This document shows, piece by piece, positions 24,036 to 35,139 of a stretch of DNA of 64,000 bases. Origin of the DNA: Pisaster brevispinus (lineage: Eukaryota; Echinodermata; Asteroidea; Forcipulatida; Asteriidae). The notes beneath the pieces were generated by a model. It saw only the letters and a program-made list of their open reading frames with translations. It searched no databases and was not told where the DNA came from. How positions within the stretch are numbered: position 1 is the stretch's first letter; every line of letters starts with the position of its first letter. The stretch is from the NCBI GenBank assembly GCA_023634235.1, contig JAMKCF010000020.1, forward strand, positions 310,001 through 374,000, in the 5' to 3' direction. A program made the position numbers and the translations under genes.

Positions 24036-24041
24036 TTTAAT
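24036..24041 (-). terminator. possible polyadenylation signal (ATTAAA)
   Basis: ATTAAA lies about 255 nt beyond the stop codon of the 24296-27862 gene. No AATAAA was seen closer. Confidence 0.3.
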
Positions 24042-24295
24042 CAAATTGTCAGACTAATTACTACAAATTTTTAGCATCTGGCTAATTAAATGTATTTCAA
24101 TAGATTAAAATCCATGTTGGCTATTAAAAATAAAGTGGAAGTAGTATTTCTAAGTTGATCCTGGACCTGATGTGAACTGCAATGTAACAGGACTATCTCG
24201 AAGGATGGGGTCAATTAATAGTTTTTGAGAGAGTTTTGCACTAATAAAAGGTTTTTTTCATGCGACAGCTACAGTACTTGTGCTTTCTCAGAGGT

Positions 24296-27200
24296 TTAAA
24301 TAGACCTATTGGGTTTCCTTTTTTTCAAGACGATAATAAGGACCATTATCAATACGAAGATTACAAGGACAATGAGTAGCACGATCACAAGATTGATCCC
24401 TTCCGACTTAGGCCTACACTGGGGCAGATCCGAAGACCACTGGCCATCACCCTGACACCATAGTGAGGCTGACCCTTGTTGATTAAACCCTCCGTCACAG
24501 GTGGCCTCAAGGGTAGAATTCTCCAAATAAACCGACCCAAGAACTTTCCCATTCTCTACTTTCCCAGGAAATCCACAACTGACAATTTTAATGGAGGACT
24601 TCTGAATAGTCTCCAAGGTACCGGTTACCAAGAGGGTTTCATTGGCAAACGACAGGCTACCAGTCGTCAAGGCATCGAAAATGCATTCAAAAGACTCACC
24701 ACAGAGGTCTTTGATTTCTTGATTGATGAGATTTGGATCAGGAGTGATGAGGTTTGGGGAAAATTCAGGGAAATGGTACGTTTTGTAGTTGTATGGGGAA
24801 ATGTAGGTAAAAATGGAGTCTTCCTCAGCCACTAACCACTCCAAACCAAATTCATGAACCTCATACAGCGATGCATCAGTGTTTAATGAAGAACCATTCG
24901 GAAATTGAAAATCATCATCCAGGTCTTCATTCATATTGCCCAACAGTCCTTTGACCTCACCTTTGAACTTTGTGTCTAGTTGAGCAATAAAAGACATCAC
25001 ATCAGGTTTGATGTAAATGATGACAGCAACACCAGCATTAAAGGCAATTCTGATCTCTGATAAGTCTTGATTGAAGCTGATTCGAAGACCCTTGTGGTGT
25101 TGAACTCGAATAGGGCTTGACGACGAAAGTAACATTTCACCATCTACAAGAATCATGGTCTCATTCTTCTTGGACATTTGCACCTGAACCTTTGCGGAAT
25201 TGTTTGTCTGAATGACGACAGCAGTGTAAACTGAAGAGTTGGTATCTCGGTAGACCTCCATACGGGCTTGGAAGGTCAGGTTATGAAGAGTTGACGAGGC
25301 CATCAGGAACTCTCCCGCTCCGTTGAAGGTGAACCTCTTCCCGTCTAGACTTGTGATATGAGGGTCTCCCATACCTCCAGCTGGTCGAGGGGGGACATAC
25401 TTAGAGCAGTCATCTGAGGGTCGTTTGTTGTAATACTCAGCGCAGCTCTTGGACAGTTTGCAGCATCCGAGCCACGGTAGGACGTCATACCATTGATGGA
25501 ACCAGAAATGATCTCCAGGTCCGTATCTGTCAGCTGTACCTCCTCCAGGGGAGCCAACCAGGATGTTTCCATTATCATCATAGCAGCACTGCTGACCTGA
25601 ACCCGTTGACGAGGATGTGGTTGACCTAAAGCATTTCTCCGCCCCGGGATGGAAAAAAGAATTTAAAAAGTTTGCTTCCACAAAGTCCAGAGAATCCACA
25701 TTTGCTTGATCTGAAGTACAGGGGCATGGCTTTAAGCCAGAAGCAACATTCTCCAACTGAAGATTGAAAACTGAGCATGGGGTATTCGATGCTGAATTGA
25801 TCACGTGCTTTACCCCAGAATAGATTCTTTTCTCCAATGAAAACACACCAGGTGAAGTCATAGAGGTGTCTCTTCGACCCCGCTCTTTATATGGAGTTAC
25901 ATACAATGCTACAAGAGAAGGTAATTTGTTTGCGGGGTGGATGATTGCTTTCAAGTGCCGGATAGGAATATAAAGAGTGCCATTGTTGACAACTTTACTT
26001 TTCATGGCGACTCCTTCCATTAGAACTGGAAACTCATCGGTGCTGTTACCTAACTTTTGTACCATCACAGTGACGTGGGAAACGCGATCTCCGACTAATG
26101 TGGGATCCCAGGAAAATGAGACAGGATCAGCAGAGTTGAGGTTTATGACACGGCTACCGGCTTCTGAGTTCAGCTGCTGAACAGTAACGAGTGGAGGAAG
26201 GTCTTCTTCGGATGGAATATAGACAACACCAGAGTATGGGAAGGTCCTACCACCATCAAGGGACACATAGACTGCTGTTAGACCATTCTTGTAGAATGCA
26301 GGGGTAATGCAATCTAGAGTATAGGAGCTGGTTAGATCACCATTAACCACGACATCTCCAACACCTGTGGAGAATTTGCATTTTGGACCATATTCATGAT
26401 AATGATCAGAATTACTCTCTTGGATGCAAGGTACAGTTATACTGAACCTTTCTCCACCGAGCTCCCTCAGGAAGTATGGTGTAAAACTCAGATGCTGCTT
26501 GTTACTAGTGAGGGACAACCCAGCGGCGTAGCCGTATGTCTCAGCTCTCTCGTAACCATAGACAATAACAGACACTGGCGATGACTCACTGTCTACATAG
26601 TAAACACCTTCCCCTTTAGGCACTTGGATAGTAATTGAGATGTAGTCAGTTGCTGGAACGTCGTGTTCAACTACAGATAGTATACCGTCAGTTTCGTCAA
26701 TTGGGGCATTGTTAAGATACACAGTTTGGCGTGAATCTTTTTTCACGACAATAGTGATGAAATTAAAGTAACCCCCTGCATCACCTCCAGAATAAGGAGG
26801 TGTTGTGAACCCAAATCTATATCCAAACTGCTCCACAGCAGGTACCTGTATCAGGGAAGGGTCGACAGTACTGCCGTTAACGGTCGCTAATTGCTGCATC
26901 ATCAATATCGGATTGCTTGAGGTAACTAGACCGGAACCCGGTAGAATTCCTTCCCAGGAGTCTCCTGCATCTAATGTTTGATTTGCAAGATTGGGAATTG
27001 AAACAATAGTTCCTGGAAAGTAGGAAACAATGTAGTATTGGTTTCTGTCTGTTGAGCGGGATGCGGTGTAAATGTGCTCCTGTCCCCAACTCTTGACGGG
27101 TACCAGCTGCTCTGTTAGTGTATCACATGTAGAACCAGGGTTTTGTTCACATACGCTGCCACTGAATACTGCAACTGGTTTGTCAGCTTGAATGATGCTC

Positions 27201-27862
27201 CCGGTTAAGTCATCTGCTCCTTGGATCTGCACAGCTTCTTGGTAATCCACCATAAAACTCAGAATGTCAGCACGGCTGTACGACACTCCCTCAAATGTTG
27301 CAGGGCCTTGCAATGTCACTTGCACCTTGGTGGAACCTTCAGTTCCAATAACGGCAAAATGGCCAGGACGTATACGACTTGGCGTAACCACCACATACTG
27401 CATACCAAGATTGTTTGTTGGAATACCGAGAAAGGCGTCCGTTGTAAAGTCCTGATACATTAAACCGTATGCAGAGACATCATTTGTCGCAGATATATCA
27501 ATGGTTTTGAAGCTTCTTTCAGTGGCGGTCATTGTCAGTTCCACTGGAACCTTAACTTTGTTAAACCCACTGGGATTTACAACAAAGGTGTCTGTGAAGG
27601 GCTGGCCATCAACTTTATATTTACTGCTTATCGTTATTTGTGTGGTTTGCAGATCATTGTTGAATGCAACCACTAAAATGAACAGCTCTCTGCTTGGTGA
27701 AGAATCAACCACAATGTTATCAGTAAAGCCAACGATAAAATGTTTACCTCTAGATATTCCGCTGCAACCTGAGGCAATGGGTGTGATTTCACCTTGAGCT
27801 TGACCTTGGAAGAATGCAAGAATAGTGACCAACCAGAAACAACGACTCACCATGTCCTCCAT
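24296..27862 (-). CDS. IgGFc-binding / AMOP / vWD / Sushi membrane protein
   Basis: This 1188-residue type I membrane protein is read from one uninterrupted exon. In order: a signal peptide (about 1-24); an IgGFc-binding N-terminal region (about 150-450) as in FCGBP-like proteins; an E-set/Ig-like segment (about 475-555); a furin-type site RGRR at 661-664; an AMOP domain with clustered Cys (about 695-822); a vWD domain with GDPH at 832-835 and the GLLGNMNEDLDDDF motif at 972-985; a Sushi domain with four Cys (1096, 1122, 1136, 1149); a membrane helix (about 1155-1178); and the basic tail KKRKPNRSI. The E-set/AMOP/vWD/Sushi/TM order matches SUSD2 and Mesh, but the front end is IgGFc-binding instead of NIDO or somatomedin B. 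GDPH is a known autocleavage site in this family. The role is probably surface adhesion, mucosal barrier or immune recognition (inferred). Met4 is a possible alternative start. Confidence 0.93.
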   Translation of the reverse strand: MEDMVSRCFWLVTILAFFQGQAQGEITPIASGCSGISRGKHFIVGFTDNIVVDSSPSRELFILVVAFNNDLQTTQITISSKYKVDGQPFTDTFVVNPSGFNKVKVPVELTMTATERSFKTIDISATNDVSAYGLMYQDFTTDAFLGIPTNNLGMQYVVVTPSRIRPGHFAVIGTEGSTKVQVTLQGPATFEGVSYSRADILSFMVDYQEAVQIQGADDLTGSIIQADKPVAVFSGSVCEQNPGSTCDTLTEQLVPVKSWGQEHIYTASRSTDRNQYYIVSYFPGTIVSIPNLANQTLDAGDSWEGILPGSGLVTSSNPILMMQQLATVNGSTVDPSLIQVPAVEQFGYRFGFTTPPYSGGDAGGYFNFITIVVKKDSRQTVYLNNAPIDETDGILSVVEHDVPATDYISITIQVPKGEGVYYVDSESSPVSVIVYGYERAETYGYAAGLSLTSNKQHLSFTPYFLRELGGERFSITVPCIQESNSDHYHEYGPKCKFSTGVGDVVVNGDLTSSYTLDCITPAFYKNGLTAVYVSLDGGRTFPYSGVVYIPSEEDLPPLVTVQQLNSEAGSRVINLNSADPVSFSWDPTLVGDRVSHVTVMVQKLGNSTDEFPVLMEGVAMKSKVVNNGTLYIPIRHLKAIIHPANKLPSLVALYVTPYKERGRRDTSMTSPGVFSLEKRIYSGVKHVINSASNTPCSVFNLQLENVASGLKPCPCTSDQANVDSLDFVEANFLNSFFHPGAEKCFRSTTSSSTGSGQQCCYDDNGNILVGSPGGGTADRYGPGDHFWFHQWYDVLPWLGCCKLSKSCAEYYNKRPSDDCSKYVPPRPAGGMGDPHITSLDGKRFTFNGAGEFLMASSTLHNLTFQARMEVYRDTNSSVYTAVVIQTNNSAKVQVQMSKKNETMILVDGEMLLSSSSPIRVQHHKGLRISFNQDLSEIRIAFNAGVAVIIYIKPDVMSFIAQLDTKFKGEVKGLLGNMNEDLDDDFQFPNGSSLNTDASLYEVHEFGLEWLVAEEDSIFTYISPYNYKTYHFPEFSPNLITPDPNLINQEIKDLCGESFECIFDALTTGSLSFANETLLVTGTLETIQKSSIKIVSCGFPGKVENGKVLGSVYLENSTLEATCDGGFNQQGSASLWCQGDGQWSSDLPQCRPKSEGINLVIVLLIVLVIFVLIMVLIIVLKKRKPNRSI

Positions 27863-27869
27863 TTTGTAA

Positions 27870-27885
27870 ACTGAGTGGAAAATGT
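27870..27885 (-). other. splice acceptor for a probable 5'UTR intron
   Basis: Just before the start codon the minus strand reads TTTTCCACTCAG then TTTACAAAATGG. This good acceptor places a likely non-coding first exon upstream, so the coding region is intronless but the transcript may be spliced. The upstream exon was not located. Confidence 0.45.
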
Positions 27886-28116
27886 AATGATATTAAACAT
27901 CAGTACACAGGTAAATCACAACGATACTTTTTTGAAGTCTTAAAAGAGCGTAGGTCTTAAATTAGACTGGAATAAAGCATGCATACTTAAGTGTAATATG
28001 AAATGGCATTGTACTGGTGTTACTTAACTGAGTCTGGGTCCCAGGCTGTCTGCCCCATTTCTGGGTCAGTGTGACCCGGATCTTGTGCCAAAAAGGCACA
28101 GCAATGGGTCAAACTG

Positions 28117-28981
28117 ACGCAGTATCCTAGTTAAAATCCCATTTATAACCACTTTCCGAAACATTCTGAACCACAATTGGGTCAGGCCCCTGGGACCCAT
28201 GATCCTGGTCAACTCTGACCCGGTTGCTTAAGATTATGTCAGCGTTGACCAACACATCTCGTCATAAAAGTCTCATTAATATACTCCTTAGACTATACGC
28301 AAACTCCACTGGAATGATTTCTCATAATTCATGTTATTAATGAATAACCAGTGGGATGAGTCAGCGAAATATGCTTTGTTATCATACATCGGTGTGTGTT
28401 AGTTTTTAAAAGTAATTTCCCGTTTCAAGTTTTTAGAGTGTAAGTAGCGACGGGAAGTTAGACCTAGCTGGTGTACAACATGATAATAACAGTCATGAAT
28501 GTACTGTTTGAGTTTAAAGATGATCACATTATCAAATTGCATTCACTCATTTTGACATTATGATGTGGTTTTTTGTGAAAAACAGTGATGACTTATGGTC
28601 AAAAGTTGGGTTCCTGTTTCTGATAAATCAGAAACCGTTATGTTTTTTCTATGAGAGATTGGAATTTTAGAACAAAGTCATGGTACCGATGCAGTACCCT
28701 AGTTAAAATCTCATTTATAACCACTTTCCAAGTCGAACTAAACCAGAATTAGGTCAGGCCCCTAAGACCCATGATCCTGGTCAACTCTGACCCTGTTGCT
28801 TTAGATTATGTCAGCGATGACCAACACATCTCATCATAATAGTCTCATTAAATTAATCCTTAGACTATACGCAAACTCCACTGGAATGAATTCTCATAAT
28901 TTGTGTTATTAATAAATAACCAGTGCTTTATTATCATACATCGGTGTGTATTAGTTTTTAAAAGTAGTTTCCCATTTCAAG
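28117..28981 (+). repeat. tandem duplication, about 0.57 kb period
   Basis: Positions 28117-28430 and 28690-28981 are diverged direct copies (shared AGACTATACGCAAACTCCAC and CATACATCGGTGTGT). The intervening block from GTAAGTAGCGACGGGAAGTT (28440) recurs at 31619-31850. The 31651-31842 frame in that copy has no recognised domain. Confidence 0.7.
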
Positions 28982-28999
28982 ACTTATACACCTAATTGA

Positions 29000-30250
29000 C
29001 TTTTGGGCAAATTGTTTTGGTTTATTTTTGTAAATGCACCTCCTTGCATTTAATACTACATTAATTGTCGCCTTCGTTTTTCAGCGGAATTCATGGAAAT
29101 ACGTCATCACATCAATGAAGTGGTGCATTTTGGGTAGTTTCGGTACATTAGTAAATAAACTTTCACATTGATTCAACATTTAAGTCGATGCATACATTTA
29201 AAGATGGGTTTATGGATTGGTCAAAGATTGGTCAACTTAATTCTGATTTATTAGCAAAATATCCAATAAAGATGTTTAATTTGTTAAAGCTGAAAACAGT
29301 GTCTAGTAATCCAAAATTATGATTCATCTGGGAAAAAATTGGAAAAAGCTAATTTTAACTGATAATGGTAGGTATGGGTGTCAACATTGACCCCCCTAAA
29401 AAGAACCGATAAACGGTGGGGAAATTGTTTTTTCAGGGGGGTCATTGAAACTGGGGGGGGGGTCATTGACCCAAATTTTGCTCAAAATATGTTGTGTTTG
29501 GTATCAAATGAAATGAAATTTAATTTAAAATACCAACAGTGATGTTTATTTTGTCATTTTATCAGCTCGTGAAAAGTAAACCTTGATTGTAGAACTTCAA
29601 CTCAAACTTTATCATGACCAGGGCCCAGTGTCTCGGGTTTGTTTACCACGGAATTCTGTGCTTCAGCACCATCACAGGGCGCAGTAGGCCTAAGTGAAGA
29701 ATTCTGTGGTACACTTATTTTTTATTTGGCCATTAAATACACACAAACAGTCAGTTAGTATAACAAAATGAATGAATAAATAATAGGGCCAATGAAACGG
29801 ACGGAATTCGCGGAATCGGCCCTTTGAAACGGAAAATGGGATTTGAATTGAAAGTAAAAAAAAAAAATTATATTTACAAAAAACATTGTCTTTTCCTTAT
29901 TACTAAAGCCAAACCTATTGAAAATTAATTAAGAAATCGAACAGGCAAGCAAATGAAACAAAGTATTCTTCATTAAGCTTTCTTTTTTAAAACTTAGAAA
30001 ACATCAGAAATCAGACCGTAAAAAGTTACGAGATCGGCACCGTAGGGCCCATGTAAAAAATAGATGTTGCTTTCTGTCAGCAGGCGGAGGACAAAAATCA
30101 TCACATTCACTGCACATTATTTACAGTTTTTTTCATCCAAATTGCATTTTCTCCCTCCTTTTAATCAACAACCATACTCAAACCAGCTTACCTCAGCTCT
30201 ATATAAACACACAAATTGATTGTTCACTCATAAAGGTAAAAAAAATCAAC
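29000..30250. other. non-coding, AT-rich with simple repeats
   Basis: A G-rich motif (GGGGGGTCATTGA) is repeated near 29437-29470 and poly-A runs are present. No gene is supported. Confidence 0.45.
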
Positions 30251-30279
30251 CGTAAACTTTCAACATTTTGTCACCAAAA

Positions 30280-30470
30280 GGAAAACAAAATGGCTGACGA
30301 TCTGTTTTTTTTTTCTTGAGAGAAGTACACGATCACGTGACGTACAGTTTGATATTGCAACGGCTGTTACATGTTTATGACTTGTTTTTGTTGCAGCGAT
30401 CAGTGCAGTATTTATTTCAGAAAATTTAATTGCCAACTCTGAAACTGAATCGGCCATTGATTAATTAAAA
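30280..30470. promoter_or_regulatory. possible promoter with E-box/CRE motif
   Basis: ATCACGTGACGTAC at about 30332-30345 joins a perfect E-box (CACGTG) to a CRE-like GTGACGT. On the minus strand an ATG with good context (ATGGCCGATTCAG) opens a 65-codon frame at 30457-30260. It could be the promoter and first exon of a minus-strand transcript, conceivably that of the 24.3-27.9 kb gene, but no splice link is demonstrated. Confidence 0.22.
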
Positions 30471-30999
30471 GTTGAGTTTATATTGACTCCCTGTGTATTA
30501 ACAACCTTAAAAGAACTTGAAACAAATTTTTTGGGTCTGAAACGGAGTTCATGTTTTTTTAAAACGGAATTTGCATTTTTCTGAAAAACAGAAAATCATC
30601 GGCCCTAAAATAAATAAATAAATCAGTATTTAAGAAAATACAAGCAATAAGTGAATATTAGCAAAAACAACCAAATTAAAAGCACATGAAGTTTACAAAA
30701 CAACCTTAATGTGATGGCCAGGATCAACAAAAGTATACTTAAACAGCGTAGCTCGAAAGCCTAATGACCAAGTCACATAAGAAGACAAAACACGACAAAA
30801 AATATCTATATGAAGAGATATGCCTCTGACGAAGGTCAAGTTTGGATCGAAAGCTAAGGCCATCTCCCCTACTAATTTTTGAATAATTATAGAATAATAT
30901 TTATGTAAATACACAAAACACAAAGTGATAAAAAAAATAAATTAACTTTGAATAAAAGTAAGCGTGGCAACTTAACCAACATGGATAGAATAATAAGTA

Positions 31000-31610
31000 A
31001 CATGGATACTCCAAAAACTTCTGGGTTAGAATTGACCCTGATTCGAGTCCAGTTGGGCCTGACCCAATTCTGGGTCAGCATGACCCAAACTGTGTCAGAA
31101 TGACCCAGAAATGGTTCAAAATGACAAACTCAGATTGAAAACCAAAATTTAAAACCAATTTCTGGGTCAGCCTCAGGGCTCCAATTTGGGGAAAAATCCA
31201 CAAGACTGCAGGGCTTGTAGCTCAAAACTTTTACTTGACCAGAAAATTTGTTACAGGACTGGAATCAAAATGAGAACACAACTATCCACACAGGTTCACA
31301 TTTGAGAGCTCTGTTTTTGGAACAAGCTTTAAGAGATGATTTATCTAATTTTTTTATGGGTGATACTTCGGTACTCAACAGAATTGAAATATATGTATTT
31401 ATCAGTTTCAATTAAAAAGACGGTGAGGTGTAATCATTTAAAAAAAAACAAGACCGTCTGACTTGCAAGGTCATTTAAGTTTACTGGCCCAATGCTAAAA
31501 TCATTGGCCTCAGGTCTGCGGTCCAGTGTCAAATTCGAGCCCTGAGCCTGACCTGAAACTGGGTCAGGCACACTGGGATCCGGAATCAGGATCAATTCTG
31601 AACCGGGAGT
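31000..31610. repeat. TGACCC/GGGTCA-rich repeat cluster
   Basis: Irregular repeats of CTGGGTCAG and TGACCCA occur at 31030-31170 and 31540-31600, and also at 28050-28240. They look like a degenerate short satellite. Confidence 0.4.
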
Positions 31611-31859
31611 TTTTAGAGTGTAAGTAGCGACGGGAAGTTAGACCTAGCTGGTGTACAACATGATAATAGCAGTCATGAATGTACCATTTGAGTTTAAAGT
31701 TGATCACTCATTTAGACATTATGATATGGTTCTTTGTGAACACAGTGACGATTTATGGTCAAAAGTTGGGTTCCTGTTTACGATAAATCAGAAACTGTTT
31801 CCGCCTGCGTTAGGTTTTACCAGTGAGAGATTGGAATTTTAAAACAAAATTATGGTCCT

Positions 31860-33860
31860 AAATGATTTCCTATAATTATGACGACTAAAAATCATTCCAA
31901 AAACTCTGATAATGCCTACACAAGGCTATTCAGTTGTAACCCAATACCTCTCAGATAACTGGCTTTTGATGATTATGGCAACAATAGAGGTTGTGAACAG
32001 TGAAATAACCAGATAATTCATGAAACATTACCTTAAAAAATGACTTTGCACCGTACAGCTGCAGCTGGAACATGCAATGTTTCAAGTGGAGTTTAAAAGT
32101 GAGTTACTGTATGACGAAACTTTCCATACAGGATTATTTCAGGTCAAGTGGTCTTTTTAGGTTTGAATTAAAAGTATAACAACCGTGAACATGGAACTGA
32201 TTGAAAAGGGGTTCTTGCACTTACGATTTTCTTTTATGATGTTATGCTTTTTGGAAATTCACCAAATTCACTAAATGTTCTTCATTGTCAATGTACTTCT
32301 CATGGCACTCTTGTGGTTGCGTTCGTCTATAGATAACTGCCCAACCATGACAACAAAAACGAACAGGTAAATCTCATTTACAAAGAGAGATTTGAATTGT
32401 AGATGTAAAATTATTCATTTCTGGGTTCAGTTAGTTAGAACATTAAAGGGGTAAGTTTCAAAGCCTTTTAAGTGTAGTTAACTACCAGTTCTTCTCAGAC
32501 CCACCACAGCTCTTTCAAAGAATTATTTACATAGTGTCCCTGCAAGTTTCACTTAATTGTATTCCCATCATGCAAAGCTCAAAAACCCGCCGATACAATC
32601 CTAAAGGTGAAACTACAGTCCTGAATTCCTAAAAAAACCAAACTAAGTTGAGTGACGAAAATTAACTATCTTTAATGGAAAGAACACAATTTTGTGTGCA
32701 AGAAAATAAAAATTGAGTGGAGACATTTTAAAGGGATTTATTTATGGGCTTGATTTGATAGAGCAGCTTTATAGAGCAGCTTTTTAAAGCAGAAAATACT
32801 GCTTAAATTTTGTTGCTTAGCCAAAATGAGCAGGATACCAGTCTTAAAGTCACATGTGACATGATAGTTTGGCTGGTAACCTTTTTTGGGTAAGCATATT
32901 TTTGTTTGTGCTTAGCTACTTTTTTGTGCATAAGCAGCTCTATGAAAATGGGCCCTGTACTCAATTTTCTCTGGTTAACGAAAATCTTGATGAGCATGCG
33001 AGCAGGCGGGAGTATATAATGTACTTCAACGAAACAATATTGCACAAGAAGCAAGCACACATAGGTTGAAAGACGGGGACATGTGCAAACTAAATCCAGC
33101 TACATGTAGTTGATATGTGAGAGGCAAGTTTCAGGTGGAGCCACAAAGGTAAGACGGCAAGTTTAGAGAGCGAGAATCAAAATAATAGTAGCAAGGGAAA
33201 ATTTGAGAGATTTTCTAAATGTTATTTTGGTGGGTGGGTAATGGGATCGGGTTGTTCAGATGATTCTGGGGGTGTTGGCGGAGCAGTGATTGTGTGTAAA
33301 GTGAGCAAAAGCGAGTTTGCATTGTGATGGCACCAGGCTATTTAGATTCCAATGCCCTCAGCCGCTTTTCGTGTAACTCAAAGTTTTTTGTCCAGCATGA
33401 CACTGATCAAAATTAGTTGTTTTTAAACATTATGAAACAATTTTTTAATGCTGTGTATGGGTTTCAGTCATGAATTGTAATCATTACACACTTTCTATAA
33501 CAAAAGAACACAGCTGTAAATTTGACTCACACTAATCTTTTAAGGAACTGAAGAACATAAGTATTAAGAGAGAGAGTTTTAAAGTTGGCACAGCATCAGC
33601 TCAGGAACAATTTAAGTAGTGTCAGTTATGAAAGGAAGTATTGAAGGACTTGAAAGCAGGTCTGTCTGTAAGGAAAATTTGAAAGACTGCACAATTTGAG
33701 AGTTGGCAAGATTTTGAAGGACTGGACGACAAGTCCTTTAGAAAAAATCTAACAGATGGCAAAAATTTGGCTCATGAACAATTAAAAAATCATTACGTTT
33801 GCAGGTTTTTGATGGAATGGACAACATGTGGCCCGAAAAACTTAGGAGATGCCACCTTGG
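31860..33860. other. no gene seen; a MITE-like fragment inside
   Basis: Positions 32760-32960 resemble the palindromic MITE at 47279-47472 (AAGCAGAAAATACTGCTTA... and ...ATGAAAATGGGCCC). A single arm of the foldback family at 23.4 kb lies near 32490. The rest is AT-rich with no supported feature. Confidence 0.45.
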
Positions 33861-33869
33861 GGCCATTTA

Positions 33870-34335
33870 ATAATAATAGTGGCTTCTTATATATAGCGCT
33901 CATATCCGTCACTCAGCGATGCTCAAGGCGCTTCAACATTAAGTATTTTCCTGCAAGGTATTTTTGGGCTACGTTTGAGGTATTTTTGGGCTACGTTTGA
34001 GGTATTTTTGGGCTACGTTTGAAGTATGAGACCTACTCCTTTACATAGCACCATGTAATGGTTTACAAGGTGGTGTGGCGCAATGTGCTGCCAATCAAAC
34101 CAGGAACATCGGGGCGGACCCCTTCTCTTTTCGATAAGTGCACTGGGTTCTTTTACGTGCGTTACACAACACACGGGACCAATGGTGTTACATCCCATCC
34201 GAAGGATGAAGCAATCGTGGTTAAGTGTCTTGCTTAATGACACAAGTGTCACGGTAGGGACTCGAACCCACACTCTGCTGATCAGAAATAAAAGAGCTTG
34301 AGTCCGGTGCTCTTATTCGCTCGGCCACGACATGA
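33870..34335 (-). mobile_element. tRNA-Leu-derived SINE, copy 2
   Basis: Same family as 22055-22480, with boxes A and B at about 34327-34317 and 34268-34258. The tail reads GAGCGCTATATATAAGAAGC followed by TATTATTA. A 22-bp stretch (GGTATTTTTGGGCTACGTTT core) is triplicated near 33955-34022. Confidence 0.85.
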
Positions 34336-35139
34336 GGGTTAAAAAGTATTAGGTAGGGAAGTTTTGAGGGACTGGACATCATCCACTCTGGGAAACTTTA
34401 AGAGAGGGCACAACATCAGCTTTATAACATTTAAGGAGTTATAAAATCATTATGTTCAATACGTGGGCAAATACCTTCAATCCATGGGCGTACCTTCATT
34501 GATGTTCTCAAGTTTCATGTTAGCAAGCTCTCATTCATCATCTGTGCTAGCAGCAGCTAAACCTGTCCAAGAAGCAACCAGCACGGAAACCTACATTAAA
34601 CAAAATCAAGCCAAACATGACATTATCAATCACATCAAAGCGTTTCCGACAACAAATTTATCAAATTTTCTCCCAGTTTTTCAACCAATACCAATGCGGA
34701 GACTGACTTGATACTTCACAAAGGCAACAGACAAGAGTGCTTCCCTGCTTATTTCCTTTGTGGTCCTTGAAATTTGAATAAGATCTCAATTTTTATCCGA
34801 CAGAGCTGCCCTTTACAAAGCACAGCACAACACTGGCTTAGGATTAATACGGTTGGGAAATTTAAGAGACTGCACCACATCATCTTGAAACAAAAATTGA
34901 AACTTGAAAACTCATTAGGTTGGCAAGTTTTTGAAGGACAACATGTGCTTTGGTAAAATATAAAAGAGGCACAACATAACCTTCTGCCCTTGGGAAAAAT
35001 ATGAGAGTTTAAAAATGATAAGGTTGGAAAGTTTTGTAGACTGAACAAAATCAGCTTTAGTGAAATTTTAAGAGCGACAGTTTAAAGAGATGGCACAACA
35101 TTGGTTGGGGACCAATTTGAGAGTGTGTTCCCCTATTAA

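Noticed and set aside
24476..24835. 119-codon plus-strand frame inside the IgGFc/AMOP gene
   Set aside because: Antisense shadow of a strongly supported minus-strand coding region.
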